A DNA stretch of 64,000 bases. It comes from Siphonodentalium dalli (lineage: Eukaryota; Mollusca; Scaphopoda; Gadilida; Siphonodentaliidae). Location: assembly GCA_032622095.1 (NCBI GenBank), contig CP136069.1:160445043-160509042 (forward strand), given 5' to 3'. Of the stretch, positions 25,101-40,100 are shown piece after piece; the stretch's first letter is position 1, and the number at the start of each line of letters is the position of its first letter. The notes beneath the pieces were generated by a model. That model saw nothing but the letters and a program-made list of their open reading frames with translations, did not search any database and was not told the DNA's origin. Both the position numbers and the translations under genes were made by a program.

Positions 25101-28100
25101 AGGGAGGGTAGGGTTATATTGTTACAAGTATTTACCACTACGAAAGGCGTAATCACTACTAGTATAGTGAAGGCGTGATGTGTGTGTGTAGTTTGTGAGA
25201 TAAATTGCTTGCGTATATCTTTTGATAAATCCGACATCGAATATGGCAGTTCGCCTAAAAATCGTCACTTTTTGGGGTCATTATGTTATTTAATATCCAT
25301 ATCTGCGAAATTCATTTGAACTCCCCATTTGAATGGGTATCTCTGGGGTACCCTTGAATCCCCTGGGACTTAACTTCACCCCACTCACTTTGTTCCTTAT
25401 TATGTCCTTCAACTTTTAAGCAATGTTAACAAGAAAAAAAGTGGCCGAGTAGACTCCAGACAAGATGGCGTTCATTTTTATGCAAATTATAGCGGGAAAA
25501 GTTTGTAAAATGTATAATACAAATGTATATATGTTTGTGAAGCTAAGACATAATGACACTTTTTTGGGGCAAAATTGAAACTCACCACCCAAGACGGCCG
25601 CCAAAATGGCCGCCGGAAGTTGAAAATATGATGTTTTTCACAAATATCTTCTAGATCAGTTCATATTCTTTGGAACTGGTTGAGTAATATAACTTTATGT
25701 TGTGTTTTGTATATTAACTGATCATTGGAGCAATTAAATATTTTGCAGAATGCGGTATAAATTTTCACAAAACAAATCACAATTGGGATTATAGTCATAT
25801 TTCAACAATAAATTAACAGAACTTTGTAATGTAAGTGAGGAATATCATTACCTATGAATATTCCAACTCACTGGAACCAAAATTCTTACTTTGGCTCAAA
25901 ATAGCTGCCAAAATTACCGCCAAAATATGGAAAATGGTAAATATTGCCCCAGCGTGTCCTGCAATCGCTTACAAGTTGTGGTTGATGTATAAAATTGGCT
26001 ATTATGTATTCTATACACTGAATACTAACATTCTGATACACCATGGATCATTGTTTCTATTGTCACCACTGTCATCACCAGAAATATTGGATTTGTCTCT
26101 CACAAACTTGACATAAATATTTGCAAAAATTCACTTTTCAGGGTTGGACAATTTTTTCAAGTAAAATGTAACTATCTTTGGTATCAAAGGTGTTTAATGT
26201 TTTTGTCTATTTTAAATGTGTCACACTACGGTGTTTATAGACCAAATTGCTCAAGATGGCTTCCAAAATGGCAACCAAATTTGTAAAAAGTTATTTGTTT
26301 TACATATATCCCGAACTTTATTCTCTGAATTATCCGAAAAGGTAGCAAATTGTGACTCACTTAATTGGTTATCATACGTATTAGTCAATTAACTGACAAC
26401 TACGTTCTATTCTGTTTGTCCCAGTTCTGCATGGGGCATGACAAATTCATTTTAAAGTTGCAGTATGGAATTGAGGCGCCGACCATCTTTTGTGATTATG
26501 GCCATATTATTGAAAAGAAATGGGCAGAACGTTGAGACGGAACTGAGATGAACCATGATATTTGGCTATTATGGCCAATTATGATAAAAATTTATCAACT
26601 GGATACAGGGTGGATGCCAATATGGCAGCCAGGTAGTTACTGTATGGTCATATGTGAGGTGAATAGGTATACAGGGATTTATTGTATGGTCATGAATTAT
26701 GTGAATAGGTATAAAATGAGTGACTATATGCTTATAAGTGGGGTATCCATGGTGAGATGTATAGGAATATAAGGAGTGGCTGTATGCTCATGTGTGAGGT
26801 GAATCGGCATACATGTAATGACTGTACGGTGTATGGTTGTGTGTGGCAAATGTGGCCGTATTGGGCATTGGGGTGGTGTATGGATATTATTAACGAGAGT
26901 AGCTATACGGTCATCCGTGTGCTGTTTATGTATATATGGAGTGACTGTAAGGTCATGGTGGGATGTATATGTGTACCGTGTCCGTGTGTGGATGTATTGT
27001 GACAGGTGGGTGTATATGTATATATGTGCTGTCTGTATGATCATGGTTGGAGTGCGTAGATATATAGGGAGTGATTTTATGGTTATGAGTAACGAGTACA
27101 TGGGATGACTGTACGGTCATGATTGCAGTGTATATGCATACCTGGAGTAAGCTGGATGGTCATTGGCGAGCGTGTGGGTATATACGGAGTGCCCTGTTGG
27201 CAACGGGTGTGACGCTTATTTATATATGTTGTGGATGTATTATCATTGGTAGTGTATAGGGAGAAGATGTATGATCATGGATGGCGTATATGAGTATACA
27301 GTATATTGCTGAATTGTCATGTGTGAGGTGTATATCTGGAAGGGCTCACAATTGGTGAGGTGTATACGTATACCTCGATTGACTTTATGGTCATGTGTAT
27401 AGCGAATATGTATACATGTAGTGGGTGGGTGGTCCATGGTGAGGTGAATATGTATACAAAGAGTGACTATATGGTCATGTGTCAGGTGTAAGAGTATACC
27501 TGGTGTCCATGCATCGTGACTCGTGGCTGTGTCGTCCTTTGTGGTATGTACTGGTATAATCAAGTGTGGCTGTATGGTCAGATCTACGTGTATAAAGTGG
27601 GTGACTATATTGTCATTTGTGTGGTGTTTATGTACATATGGAGCGACTGGCGTAATGGGTGGGTTGCACATGTGTAACTTGGGTGGCTATCGCTTTCCAC
27701 AATAACTCAAGGATATGTTAATCAATAGAGAGGTCATGTCAGAGAGTTCTCCATCTTGATGGTGTTTATGTACATGGGGGAAACGTTAAACGTGGAAAAT
27801 GATAGCCACCCATTATCACACAGTCATTCCATATATACATAAACACCACAGACATCATAATATAGTGACCAACTGTATACACGTACACCTGACCCGTGAC
27901 CACTGATGACCATACAGCCATGGGTCACAATGCAGGCATACCGGGTATACTCCTAAACATGGCCCATAACCATATAGTCACTCCGTGTATACCTATGCAT
28001 TCACACCACCATTGACCATACCGTCATCCCCTATATACCTATTCTCCACACACATGGTCAATAGACATTCAATATATCGACACCACAACAATGACCATAG

Positions 28101-31100
28101 AGTCACTCCAGGTATACATACATATGCACATCACCAATGGCCATGTAGCCACTCGCTTCATACACACACCCTCACCCATGGCATCTGGCATACTCCTTCA
28201 CCTGACCTGTGGACATATAGCCACCCCGTGTGTACCTATTCAAAACATTCATTCATGATCATGGTCAATCCTTGTATACATATTCACCTCACCGTTGGTC
28301 ATGTCACTCCCATCAATGCGCATACAGGCACATCGGGAGCACCCGTACTGGATATACACAACCATACATCATACAGTCACTCCATGCATACCGATTCACC
28401 TCACACCCGACCATGACCTCTCCCTGTACACATATACAGAATAGACCAAAACAATAAACCCCTTTCAATCCAAAGATAGTTACATTTTACTTGAAAAAAT
28501 GGTCCAACCCTGAAAATTAAATTTTGCCGATATTTATGTCAAGTTTTTGAGAGAAAAGTCCAATATTTTTGGTGATGTCAATGGTGACAATAGTAACAAT
28601 TAACCATGGTGCATCAATCATGTTAGTATTAAATTTTATACATCGACCACAACTTGTAAGCGATTGCAGGACACGCTGGGGCAATATTTACCATTTTCCA
28701 TATTTTGGCGGTAATTTCGGCAGCCATTTTGAGCCAAAGTAAAAATTTTGGTTCCAGTGAGTTGGAATATTCATAGGTAATGATAAGCCTAACTTACATT
28801 ACAAAGTTCTGTTCATTTCTTGTTGAAATATGACTAGAATCCCAATTGTGATTTTTTGTGAAATTTTATACCACATTCTGTAAAATTGAATTTTTGAGGG
28901 ATAGGAAGGGGCTAGGACCCCAATAATTGCATATGTAATTGCTCCAATGATCAGTTAATATACAAAAACACAACATATAGTCACATTACTCAACCAGTTC
29001 CTAACAGCATGAACTGATCTAGAAGATATTTGTGAAAAAAGCGTCATATTTTCAACTTCCGGCGGCCATTTTGGTGGCCATCAAGGATGGTGAGTTTCAA
29101 TTTTGGCAAAACAAAAGTGTCATTATGTCTTAGCTTCACGAAAATATATACATTTGTATACATTTTACTAAATTTGCCCGCTATAATTTGCATAAGACTG
29201 ACTTAGGGTCTGGTCTGAAAAACGGCGGCCATAATACCTCCCGGACTAATTGAGTATCACTTGTATATTTCTCGGCTACAGCATCCAATTATCTCCATGA
29301 TTGTTAAACATATAAAAGTTTTCTTTTAATGGAAAAAATGGTGTAACTCAGAAAGCTCAACTCGGATTTTAGGGGACTTTTCATTACGCATCCGTATTTT
29401 TATGACCTAATCAATATTACAAAATCAGCTTTCTCCCATTTTTGACCTTACTTTTCCCTTTACACGTCAAATGTGCCCGGACTATCGTTTGAGTACCAAT
29501 GGTATGTTCAAAGCCTCAGATAGACGATGGTCCATGGTGTTCTCTACATTTTGCTGTTTCAAAACACGTGTTGGGCGTCAGAAATAAGGCTATTCTATCA
29601 TGCCATACACAAGTATGTATATAACTTTGCATCAGACAAAAATTGGTTGATAAATACATGTAACATAGCTGATTTTTCTTTGCTTTCGGGACCTCTGTCC
29701 CAGTTAAAGGCAATGGCATAGTGCGCACGTAGCGGATCTGCTCTTGTAATAGAGCGAGCAAGAGGCTCTCAGAAGTGAGTATAAAAACTAAAGAGGCAGA
29801 CTGATTTCATCGAACATTCACACAAACCGGATGGTACATAATAATGTCATATAACACGTGATTTACATACTATTTTCGGAGATTACTTGGAGTATTCATA
29901 GGCCCCACCAGAGCTGGATGTGATAAATATGCACGTTGCTGTCGAAATAATAAAGGGGGTAAACATTTATCTATGGATTGTCACCAAAGGAGGCATTCGC
30001 AAAAAAAGGTTGACAATAAGATACATACATTTCTGTGATTTGGAGACCCCCTGGCCCATTTAAACCCTTTTAAAAAGGGAGTAACCATCTACTTTTATAG
30101 ATCGTCGCCAGATGAGGATTTTTGGAAACTACTCGGCTTATTTAAAAACCACACATGAACTCATTAACATAAAATAGTTCGCTCGAGCGAACATAAACGG
30201 AAATGAAGCTTAAAATTGCGTTCAAAATTTCATAACAGACACACATAGCCTGAATAACTATATTTCAGCCGAGACAACAACAACCACCGGGGCAACAACT
30301 ACCGGAGCAACAACGGTCGCAACAACAACGGCGTCGACAACAAGTACCGGGGAAACAACAACAACAACAACAACAACAACTACTACTACCGGAGCAACAA
30401 CTACCGGAGCAACAACGATCGCAACAACAACGGCGCCGACAAGTACCGGGGAAACAACGACAACAACAACAACAACAACGACGACGACAACAACAACAAC
30501 AACGGTCGCAACGGTCGCAACAGTAACGGCGTCGACAACAGCCATAACAACGACGGCATCACCAACAAGTACCGGTTCAACAACAACAAAGACAACAACG
30601 GCGATAAGTACCGAGACAACAACTGAAACAACAACAACAACAACAGCCGTGACTACGATAACAACTGGAACAACAACTACCGGGGCGACACACACAACGA
30701 CAATAACAACAACGGTTCAAACAGTAGCGGTAGCAACAACAACAGAGTTAGGAGCGACCACATCTCAGACTGACGAAACCACGAGTGAAGACGCTGTTTC
30801 CTCATCAACATCTGAATTCTTCACGACAGAGGAGACAGGATCAGCTGCACATAGCACCGATACGACTGAGAGTGAGACAACTCCGACTACTCATGTTACC
30901 GAAAGCAGTCATATACCCGGTGAGTTGCACGTTTCGACTTAGAAACCCAATTTTGGACTGTCTGAATCACCTGTTGTAAATGTTCAACAGAATGTCATAT
31001 GTGTTATGCGGTGAGTTTTCACAGCGCTGCCCCTTTGTCGACCGTTTTGTTGAGCAGGGTAATATATTGTTAACAATGTATTATAATTTAATGAAATTCC

Positions 31101-34100
31101 GGATTTTATCCACATTTCTGAAGAAACAGGTCATGATTATTATCAAATTATTTCTTAATATAATAAAGCTAAGACAATATGACAAAGGGAACTGACAAAG
31201 GCATCGAATTAACTGTTTCGAAAAAAAAAATGCTACTTGGAGCTATCCCAATGAAACCACACACCGTGATAAACTATTTTTTACTTATTTTTAATACCTT
31301 TATAAAGCAATGTTTTCCGAAAAATTATTCAGGTTGAACGAATTTTTCAATGAACTCGGATTTCGTTATGATTGTGATAAGTTACTGGCACGATACAACA
31401 TGGAAATAACAGCATTTCAACAGAAGTGGTTAATTCTGGAGAAAGCGTCAGCGTTGACACAATAACATCCACCGACAAATATATTCCATTTATTCTGGCA
31501 AACCGAAAACCATTTATAAGATAATAACTAAATATATCGTCCAATCATCTCGAGCAATATAGAATAAAGTGGTACACGAACGACTTAATTCAATCGACAA
31601 CCACAACGAATTTCTCAAAATTAGAAATGTCCTTTCTACCTGCCTATTGTTCTGACCTCCTAAAGATCAAAATTTGAGCTTTTTGTGGCGCAAGAAAATT
31701 AAGCATAATTTTGTCAACGTCGAGATGAAAACAACTGCTCAATTAGTAACAATTATTAGACAACACCACACACACACCCTCACTGCCGTTAGTTTAGTGG
31801 TACGAAAGAGGTCAGACACCCACACGCACAATGCCTGTGGTCACATGGAACGTGCCCGCCAGTCACATGTATGCATAAATGTAAGTTTGTTTGTTTACCC
31901 CCCCCCCCCTCATGGCCCATTGGTTAATGTTTGAACGCAAATCATTATTTAAAATTACCTCATATATACGTATATCTTTGGGTGATAAACATTTAAAAAA
32001 AAGAAGTTAATTATCGTGGGTTGTCACCATATGTGTGGATTGCGGTCCAACAGAAAGAGAAAATAATCGGATTTGTGTTTCTGGGCAAGTTTGTAAGTTG
32101 ATTAATGGCAGTCGGCTGTTTCTGCATACAGCGGCGTGATTACGAAGTAAAAAAGCAAGCTTGCAAATGTGTGTCATTTCCAGAATGAGGTCCCTAGGGG
32201 GTGAATTTAGTTACGCTATCCCACACGGCGGGCTAGCAATAGCATATTCACCCTCTGGGAACTTCATTCTTCTTATAGACCTCAGGTGCTATGGGAGACC
32301 TAGGATAAGATTGTCAAATTTAATTTCCCCAGTTGATATTCGTCCATAATTCACCTCGATTATGCGATTTATTTTCTGCAAATCAGGGGCTATATAAACT
32401 TCCCAGAAGAGGAAAGTGACTAAAGTGTTAATTTGAGACTATATATACTTCCCAGAATATGAGGCTTAATCAGAATTAAGTCCCCCAAAGGGTGAATTTG
32501 GTGATGCTAGCCCGGCTGCGTGGGATAGCAGGACTAATTTCACCCTCTGGGTACCTCATTCTGAAAATTACAGACACACTATTTTCAGGTTTGACAAAAG
32601 GCACCCAATGCTTTCGCAACGTGAATATATAGTATACTAGCAGCGTTACCCGGCGTTGCCCAGGGGCCTGTACTATAGATTTCCAATAGCCGTGTATGAA
32701 CACGTGGACAAACTGTCGAATACTATGGATACGGTAATTTACAAATGTGTGCGATTCCCCGTCATTTACAAGAACAGACAAAATCCAGTATTATGGATCT
32801 TCGTTTGCTACGCGTGGAAGCGAACGCTTGTTAATGGGTAAAGGGAACTTACTCTAATATTATACATAAATGGATATCGTAATGCCTATATATATATTTG
32901 AGTCAGTTGACGAGTGGTTTAGTGGATGTATAAATCCAATGTTATGATAGACAATGGGGAACATAAAAAACTACTTGCGAGCACCATAATCCCAATGGCA
33001 CAAGCATCGCGAAAATACACAAACGCTTACGACATTTTACGCTGAACACGAGTACAAAATATCATAAGCGAAAACGCTCTTTATAAGAGATGTTTTATTG
33101 ACCTACATCATAGAAGACAACATATATATATATATACTAGAAGGTGACCCGACTTCGTCCGGGCTTTGACCTTGAATTGTCCATTTTGAAGGTCAAGGTC
33201 AAGTTGGGTAACGATTTGACCAGTCCAAAACACTGCCCGGAAAAAAAGTACCCGACAAACGTGCACGTCGAATCCATCCGGTTTTACCCGATTTGACCTT
33301 GAATTGATCATTTTGAAGGTCAAGGTCAGGTCGGGGTCATGACTCGACCCGTCCAAAACCTCAGTGGACAAAAGTAACCCCACGTATCAAATTTCGTCGA
33401 AATCCCATCAAAATTGGCCATTTGACCTTGAATTGACCCGATATCAAGGTCAAGGTCACGTCGCACGGGCAAATGAATATGATTATGAGACTCCCCGTAC
33501 GAATGTACCCCCACATACCAAGTTTCATCGAAATCCCGTAATATTCGGGCGTTTGACATTAAAATGACCCGATTTCAAGGTCAAGGTCACGTCGCACGGG
33601 CAAATTAATAGGTTTATACCCCTCCCCGGCCGAAGATACCCCCCACATACAAAGTTTCATTGAAATCCCGCGATATTCGGGCGTTTGACCTTGAAATTAC
33701 CCCGAGTTCAAGGTCAAGGTCACGTAGCACGGACAAATTAATAGGCCTATGCCAGTTCTCGGCCGAAAATACCCCCACGTACCAAGTTTCATCGAAATCG
33801 GTTCGGCCGTTTTCGAGTCCATCGCGAACACACAGACAGACACAGACACACAGACAGATCTTCCAAAATATATAATAGATATATATATATATATATATAT
33901 ATATACTAGAAGGTGACCCGACTTCGTCCGGGCTTTGACCTTGAATTGTCCATTTTGAAGGTCAAGGTCAAGTGGGGTCACGATTTGACCAGTCCAAAAC
34001 ACTGCCCGGACAAAAGTACCCGACAAACGTGCCCGTCGAAATCCATCCGGTTTTACCCGATTTGACCTTGAATTGATCATTTTGAAGGTCAAGGTCTGGT

Positions 34101-37100
34101 CGGGGTCACGATTGGACCCGTCCAAAACAATCAGTGGACAAAACTAACCCCACGTATCAAATTTCGTCGAAATCCCATCAAAATTGGCGATTTGACCTTG
34201 AAGTCACCCGATTTCAAGGTCAAGGTCACGTCGCACGGGCAAATTAATATGCTTATGAGACTCGCCATAAGAAAGTACCCCCACATACCAAGTTTCATCG
34301 AAATCCCGTGATATTCGGGCGTTTGACCTTGAAATTACCCGATCTCAAGGTCAAGGTCACATCGCACGGACAAATTAATAGGCCTATGCCAGTTCTCGGC
34401 CGAAAATACCCCCACATACCAAGTTTCATCGAAATCGGTTCGGCCGTTTTCGAGTCCATTGCGAACACACAGACACACAGACAGACACACAGACAGATCT
34501 TCCAAAATATATAATAGATATATATATATATATATATATATATAGCTTTTCATGACTTTCCTTGTATTTACATGGTTCATGGTCAAATATATTTAAGGAT
34601 GCATGTACGAACACAAAGGTATAGAGACGGATAGAGCGATCACAAATAAACCCCATCGACAGAAAAACCTACACATGGTGATTATAGTGTCAGATTGAGC
34701 AGGGATATTTTAACTGGTTCTCGTATACGTACGATTTCGATACATGTACAATGTAATTGAAAACAAACTGAATTGCCAGAGATAATAGACTGATAAAAAT
34801 ATTTCCAAGTTAAAAGGGTGAAAATATATATTTCAAGTATAATTTCCAAAGGGTCGGTGTAACTTTTTGTTTAAGGAGAAACTTATATTTAACAACCAAA
34901 ATTACACTGAATGTAGGAAAACATCATACTAGTGGTATAAAGTATAATTTGCAGTAACATTAGCTGGAAAATTTAGCCATTGTAATAATTATAATCTATT
35001 CTCCAGTCTTACTTTTCAAACTTTTCTACCATGGAATCGCGGTAACATTCACGTATAAGGTCTCCGCTGCCCGAGTACACCTCCTCCCTGAACCATATAT
35101 TATTACCGAGTCCCGAAAACTATATTTGAACCCCATTCGGTTGAAAATCTGCAATGGTTACTCAAGATTTCCAACTGTTAGAAATCCCCAACCCAACAAT
35201 TCCAACCGATCGAAATGCTCAACTATTTGCCATTTAACTCCACAAATCAATCATCACGAACTTTGGGACGAAGATTATGGTGATGCGCCAACACCCGTCG
35301 ACACGTCCATGCATGAAATTCCCAATTGTTGAGTAATTTGGTGAGAATCGCCCCTGTCACAACATAATTTATGTGGAAACCCTTATTTATCAAAGCCAAT
35401 TTGTCTCTGTTTATGAAGCCCATCTCAAAATATATCTATATACGCCCATGCGTAATTTGAACCCATCGTCCCAATATGACTACGATTTTATTGACCCCGT
35501 GAAACTTCGCACGTCGACAAAGGGTTAATGCATGAGTGCGCAATACACCTGGTGATAATCCGACATATCGACATTCGCACGCGTTTCATTGCGGTTACAA
35601 CCACTTATTCAGCCTCGTATACTTGTAATTTTAACACCGCGTTCTACCCGATTTGTGTTATTTATGTACTATGGAACTCCCTAAGTTGGTAATTTATCAG
35701 CCCGTCAAGCGAGTTCTTGTTTTTCCCCAAGATAGACAATTCGAGTACTATAGAATAACAAAAAGATGCAGCGTTGGAACACTCCATTCACCCCAAAAAC
35801 CGAGCAGCTTGCTGCTGAAATGAATCCCAGTTACAGAATGGCTCTCCGAGAATATTATATAAGTCAGTTCACAACGATGTATGGTGTGAAAAAGGGTAAT
35901 CGCCTATTGTTAAATTCCAATATTAAATGCAAGGAATTTACAAGAACACAATTGCTCGAGTACTATAGAACACAAGTCTCGCTTTACAAGACTAGGAAAT
36001 TACCGAGGAACGTTGTCCACGTGTTTAGCTATTGTAAAGCTATACTACAGGGGCCTGGTTAAAGTGATGTGAAACCCTCTGCATGCTTTGGATATTTGGT
36101 GGGAATAAAGAATACCCTTGCTCTCAAAGCGTTACACATATTCTCATAAATTGTATATCCAAATGGCATCATAAAACATGATTCTTTTCACATGGAATAT
36201 AAGTAGTGGCTCACCTTGTGGGGTCGGAGCGATTGTCATTTTGTTTATCGCGTTTAATCCGTCCCACCAATAAAGAAGTATTTATTTATTTACAATTGCG
36301 TACACTTCAGACGTTATAGAATGAAACATGAACATCATAATCACATTATTTCGCAAAAATAAAAGACGACAATTGTGTTTTACATAGAGTTGTATCCATC
36401 AATCTAGTGGGTTAGACAATGATTTGAGGACACCAGGTTTTCATATCTTCATGAAGATACAGATGTTTTAAAGAAATGTCCAGGTGATCCTCTGTTCTGG
36501 TGCTATATATTGGCTAATTATTTTCAGTTTAAAAGAAATGTTGCTATGCACGTATAGCAGCTACATGTGCCCGATACAGAGCGAGATTTTGAGATGTTTA
36601 TGCTGGGCGATGAGTCTGTTATAACAAAATGAAAGAAATCCTCTGTGTTGGGCATATATACCCTTGTAAGATGTCACTTTTGGAGGATCCTGAAAAGTCA
36701 TGTGCTACTGACTGCGTTTTCTTTTATCTCAGAAGTGATCACTATTTTTTAACAGGCCTGTTGTACATTTTCATATCTCTTTTTTGTGTGGAAACTATAT
36801 TGAATGGGGCAGACTCAATTGTGTTATAATATATACATGAGCCATTCAAATATGCAATCCTCTGACGATTCAAGGTCTATCAGTTTGCAAGAATATATGT
36901 ATCCCTTAAATAGCATGATACATATACTTTTAATGCCTTCTTCTATGTATCTGTTTTGCTAGATCATTATAGGAATGCCCTGATTTCCATCCCAATTCAA
37001 GTGACAAAATGTGTTGAGATTGTGAAATTTGAACGCCAAAAACTCATTAGAAAGACATGGAGATGGCCTGGGGGTGACTATATATAACTTTGGTAGATAT

Positions 37101-40100
37101 CGGCGAATTTAACCATCTTATCAATGCTAGTGCATCTCCTCTCGCCACCCAGGACTCAAACTACACCAAATGTGATTTAATTTATCATATCATTAGATAA
37201 GAACGTGCATGCATTTGGTGGAATTAGTGTTAAATATATTTGTATCAGCTTTGATGCAACTCCCAACGTGCATGACTTGAAACGCGCCACTTTTGACATA
37301 TTTAAACCACGTATATTAGACTCATGCATGCATGATATAATGGAGATGATTATATATAAGCTTGGTGGTAATCGGCAACTAAACAAATTCTTATCATAGT
37401 TATTACCCCACCCCATCTCACACAAACGGCACAAATTTGGCGTCTTTAAATCACACGATTATATTCCTCGTATCCTGGAGAAGAATAATATATCAATTTG
37501 GTGGAAATCTGCACTAAAAATAGTTTTTTAAATCAATTGTTGGTCCCCCCCTCATTATACTACTTAAGTATGTGGGCAGTAGCCTCTATACGGGCGCCTG
37601 TGGCGCACAAGATACTATGGGTGGCGGAATGGGGTGGTGGGTGGGATCTCATTATACTACTTATTTATGTGGGCAGTAGACTCTATACGGGCGCCTGTGG
37701 CGCATAAGATACAATGGGTGGCGGGATGGGGTGGTGGGTGGGATCTCATTATACTACTTAAGTATGTGGGCAGTAGCCTCTATACGGGCGCCTGTGGCGC
37801 ATAAGATACTATGGGTGGCGGGATGGGGTGGTGGGTGCTATCTCATTATACTACTTATTTATGTGGGCAGTAGACTATATATGGGCGCCTGTGGCGCATA
37901 AGATACTATGGGTGGCGGGATGGGGTGGTGGGTGGGATCTCATTATACTACTTATTTATGTGGGCAGTATCCTCTATACGGGCGCCTGTGGCGCATAAGA
38001 TACTATGGGTGGCGGGATGGGGTGGTGGGTCGGATCTCATTATACTACTTATTTATGTGGGCAGTAGCCTCTATACTGGCGCCTGTGGCGCATAATATAC
38101 TATGGGTGGCGGAATAGGGTGGTGGTGGGATCTCATTATACTACTTATTTATGTGGCCAGTAGCCTCTATGCGGGCGCCTGTGGCGCATAAGCTACTATG
38201 GGTGGCGGGGTGGGGTGGTGGGTGGGATCTCATTATATGAATCATGGGGGTGATTATGTATAAGTTTAGTGGAAATCGGCGACAAAACTATCATTTATTT
38301 GCTGCCCCTCCCCGTTTCTGCCCCGGACACGAACAACGTCACTTTAGAACATTTTAACCCGCACCATTATCTTCCTCGTAAAAAGTTACCCCTGTTAGAC
38401 CGCATTGGTACCATCTCGATTGTACCCCGTGAAATTATATATAGAACACAGACAGATATTCGCAAATATTTGATTCGTTGTATCATTTGAGAAGAACGTG
38501 TATGCGTTTGATGGTAATTGGCACTAAACATATTTTTATCAGTTTTGGTGATCCTCCCCGACCTCCCGTCCCTATTTCGGACTCAAGCGGCGCCACCTTT
38601 GACATCATTAAAGCACATACTAAGACTCATTATGGAGATGAATATTTATCTACCATTCCCTATGAAATTCACTGATAAAATTGGCGATAACGAATTGGCG
38701 ATAAAAACATCTGTATCGTTACTGCAGTTGCGATACAAGGCGTTCGTGACGTCGTTGACTGGTTCAAAATCATGAATGAACTGACGTCACATCAATCGCG
38801 TGAAAAATCAAAACGACATTCCAACGTATATGCTTGGGTACTATAAACAAATAGTTCCTAGGTTTTAACAGTATTTGATTGCCTGCCATCATGGGTATTA
38901 TGGTATAACATATCACAAAGTAAGTAATATGTATTTGTTCAGTATTTATTATAAATTATGTAAAGCATGCAGGTGTTAAGAGATTTTTTCCATTGAATTG
39001 AATTTCCGTTTGGCATATTCGCGTGAACTTGCAGGTTGGGAGAATTTAGCAAGCGAGCTGATCGCGTGACACAGATACCTTTGCAGGTTGGGAGAATTTA
39101 CTCAAGAAAGCTAATCGTTGGACACAAATCCAACAATTTTGGCATTTAAGAAACTCCCAAATGGTAATTGTTGCGGTGAATTATGCCACACAAATGGTAG
39201 ATAAATGTGTTATATACACAGTGTGTTTGTAACGATTCATGTATCGCGACTCGGCTAGTTTTCGTGGCCACATAGCGATTCGGCGACCAAGGTCGCATCG
39301 TCGCTATATGGCCACGAAAACTAGCCTCGTCGCGATACACGAATCGATACAAACACATTGTGTATATATAACACACATATGTATAAACATTTATGAAAAT
39401 TGGCAAGTATACAAATTCGTATCAATTTTAGGGCCCCCATTGCATATCTCTCACCCAAACAGCACCCAGTTGGCGTATTTAAACGACACTATTATATTCC
39501 TCGTATCACGGAGAAGAATATTTATCTACCATTTCCTACGAAATTGCCTGATACAATTGGCGATAACGAATTGGCGATAAAAGCATCCGTATCGTTACTG
39601 CAGTTGCGATACAAGGCGCTCGTGACGTCGTTGACTGGTTAAAAATCATGAATGAACTGATTTCACATCAATCGCGTGAAAAATCAAAACGACATTCCAA
39701 CGTATATTCTTGCGTACTATAAACAAATAGTTCCAAGGTTTTAACATTATTTGATTGCCTGCCCTGCAGGCTCCCATCATGGGTCTTAAGGTATAACACA
39801 TCACAAAGTAACTAATATGTATATGTTCAGTATGTATTATAAGTGTGAGAGATTTTGTCCATTGAATACAGTTTCCGTTAGGCATATTCGCGTGAACTTG
39901 CAAGTTGTGAGAATGTATCAAAGCGAGCTAATCGCGTGACACAGATACCTTTGCAGGTTGGGAGCATTTACTCAAGAAAGCTAATCGTCGGACACAAATT
40001 CAACTGTTTTGGCATTTAAGAAACTCCTAAAATGTAATTTGTGCGGTGGATTCTGTCACACCATTGGTGTGACAGAATCCACAGCACAAATTACATTTTA

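Larger units (their letters stand above)
25478..29193. mobile_element. 3.7-kb fold-back: 0.72-kb arms around an inverted satellite
   Basis: The left arm 25478-26200 (ATGCAAATTATAGCGGG .. AAGTAAAATGTAACTATC) matches the reverse complement of 28450-29193 with modest divergence. Between them, 26540-27715 holds a tandem repeat in one orientation and 27790-28445 the same repeat in the opposite orientation, with the switch near 27720-27790. No protein is encoded; all ORFs here are repeat by-products. The arms contain CAAGATGGCGGCC-like words also seen in the 8.65-13.5 kb fold-back, which may point to related families. Confidence 0.7.

Noticed and set aside
26548-28457. Several ORFs of 60-143 codons with Tyr/Met/Val or His/Thr repeats
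   Set aside because: They follow the period of the 42-bp minisatellite and its inverted half; not genes.
30258-30695. Valine-rich ORF on the minus strand
   Set aside because: It is the antisense reading of the ACA/ACC-codon mucin exon, whose plus-strand frame has matching splice sites and phase.
35126-35332. 68-aa ORF with Asn/Pro-rich sequence
   Set aside because: No domain and no supporting gene signals.
37550-38240. CRISPR-like array
   Set aside because: Units of 97 bp are similar over their full length with no variable spacers, and the genome is eukaryotic; it is an ordinary tandem array.
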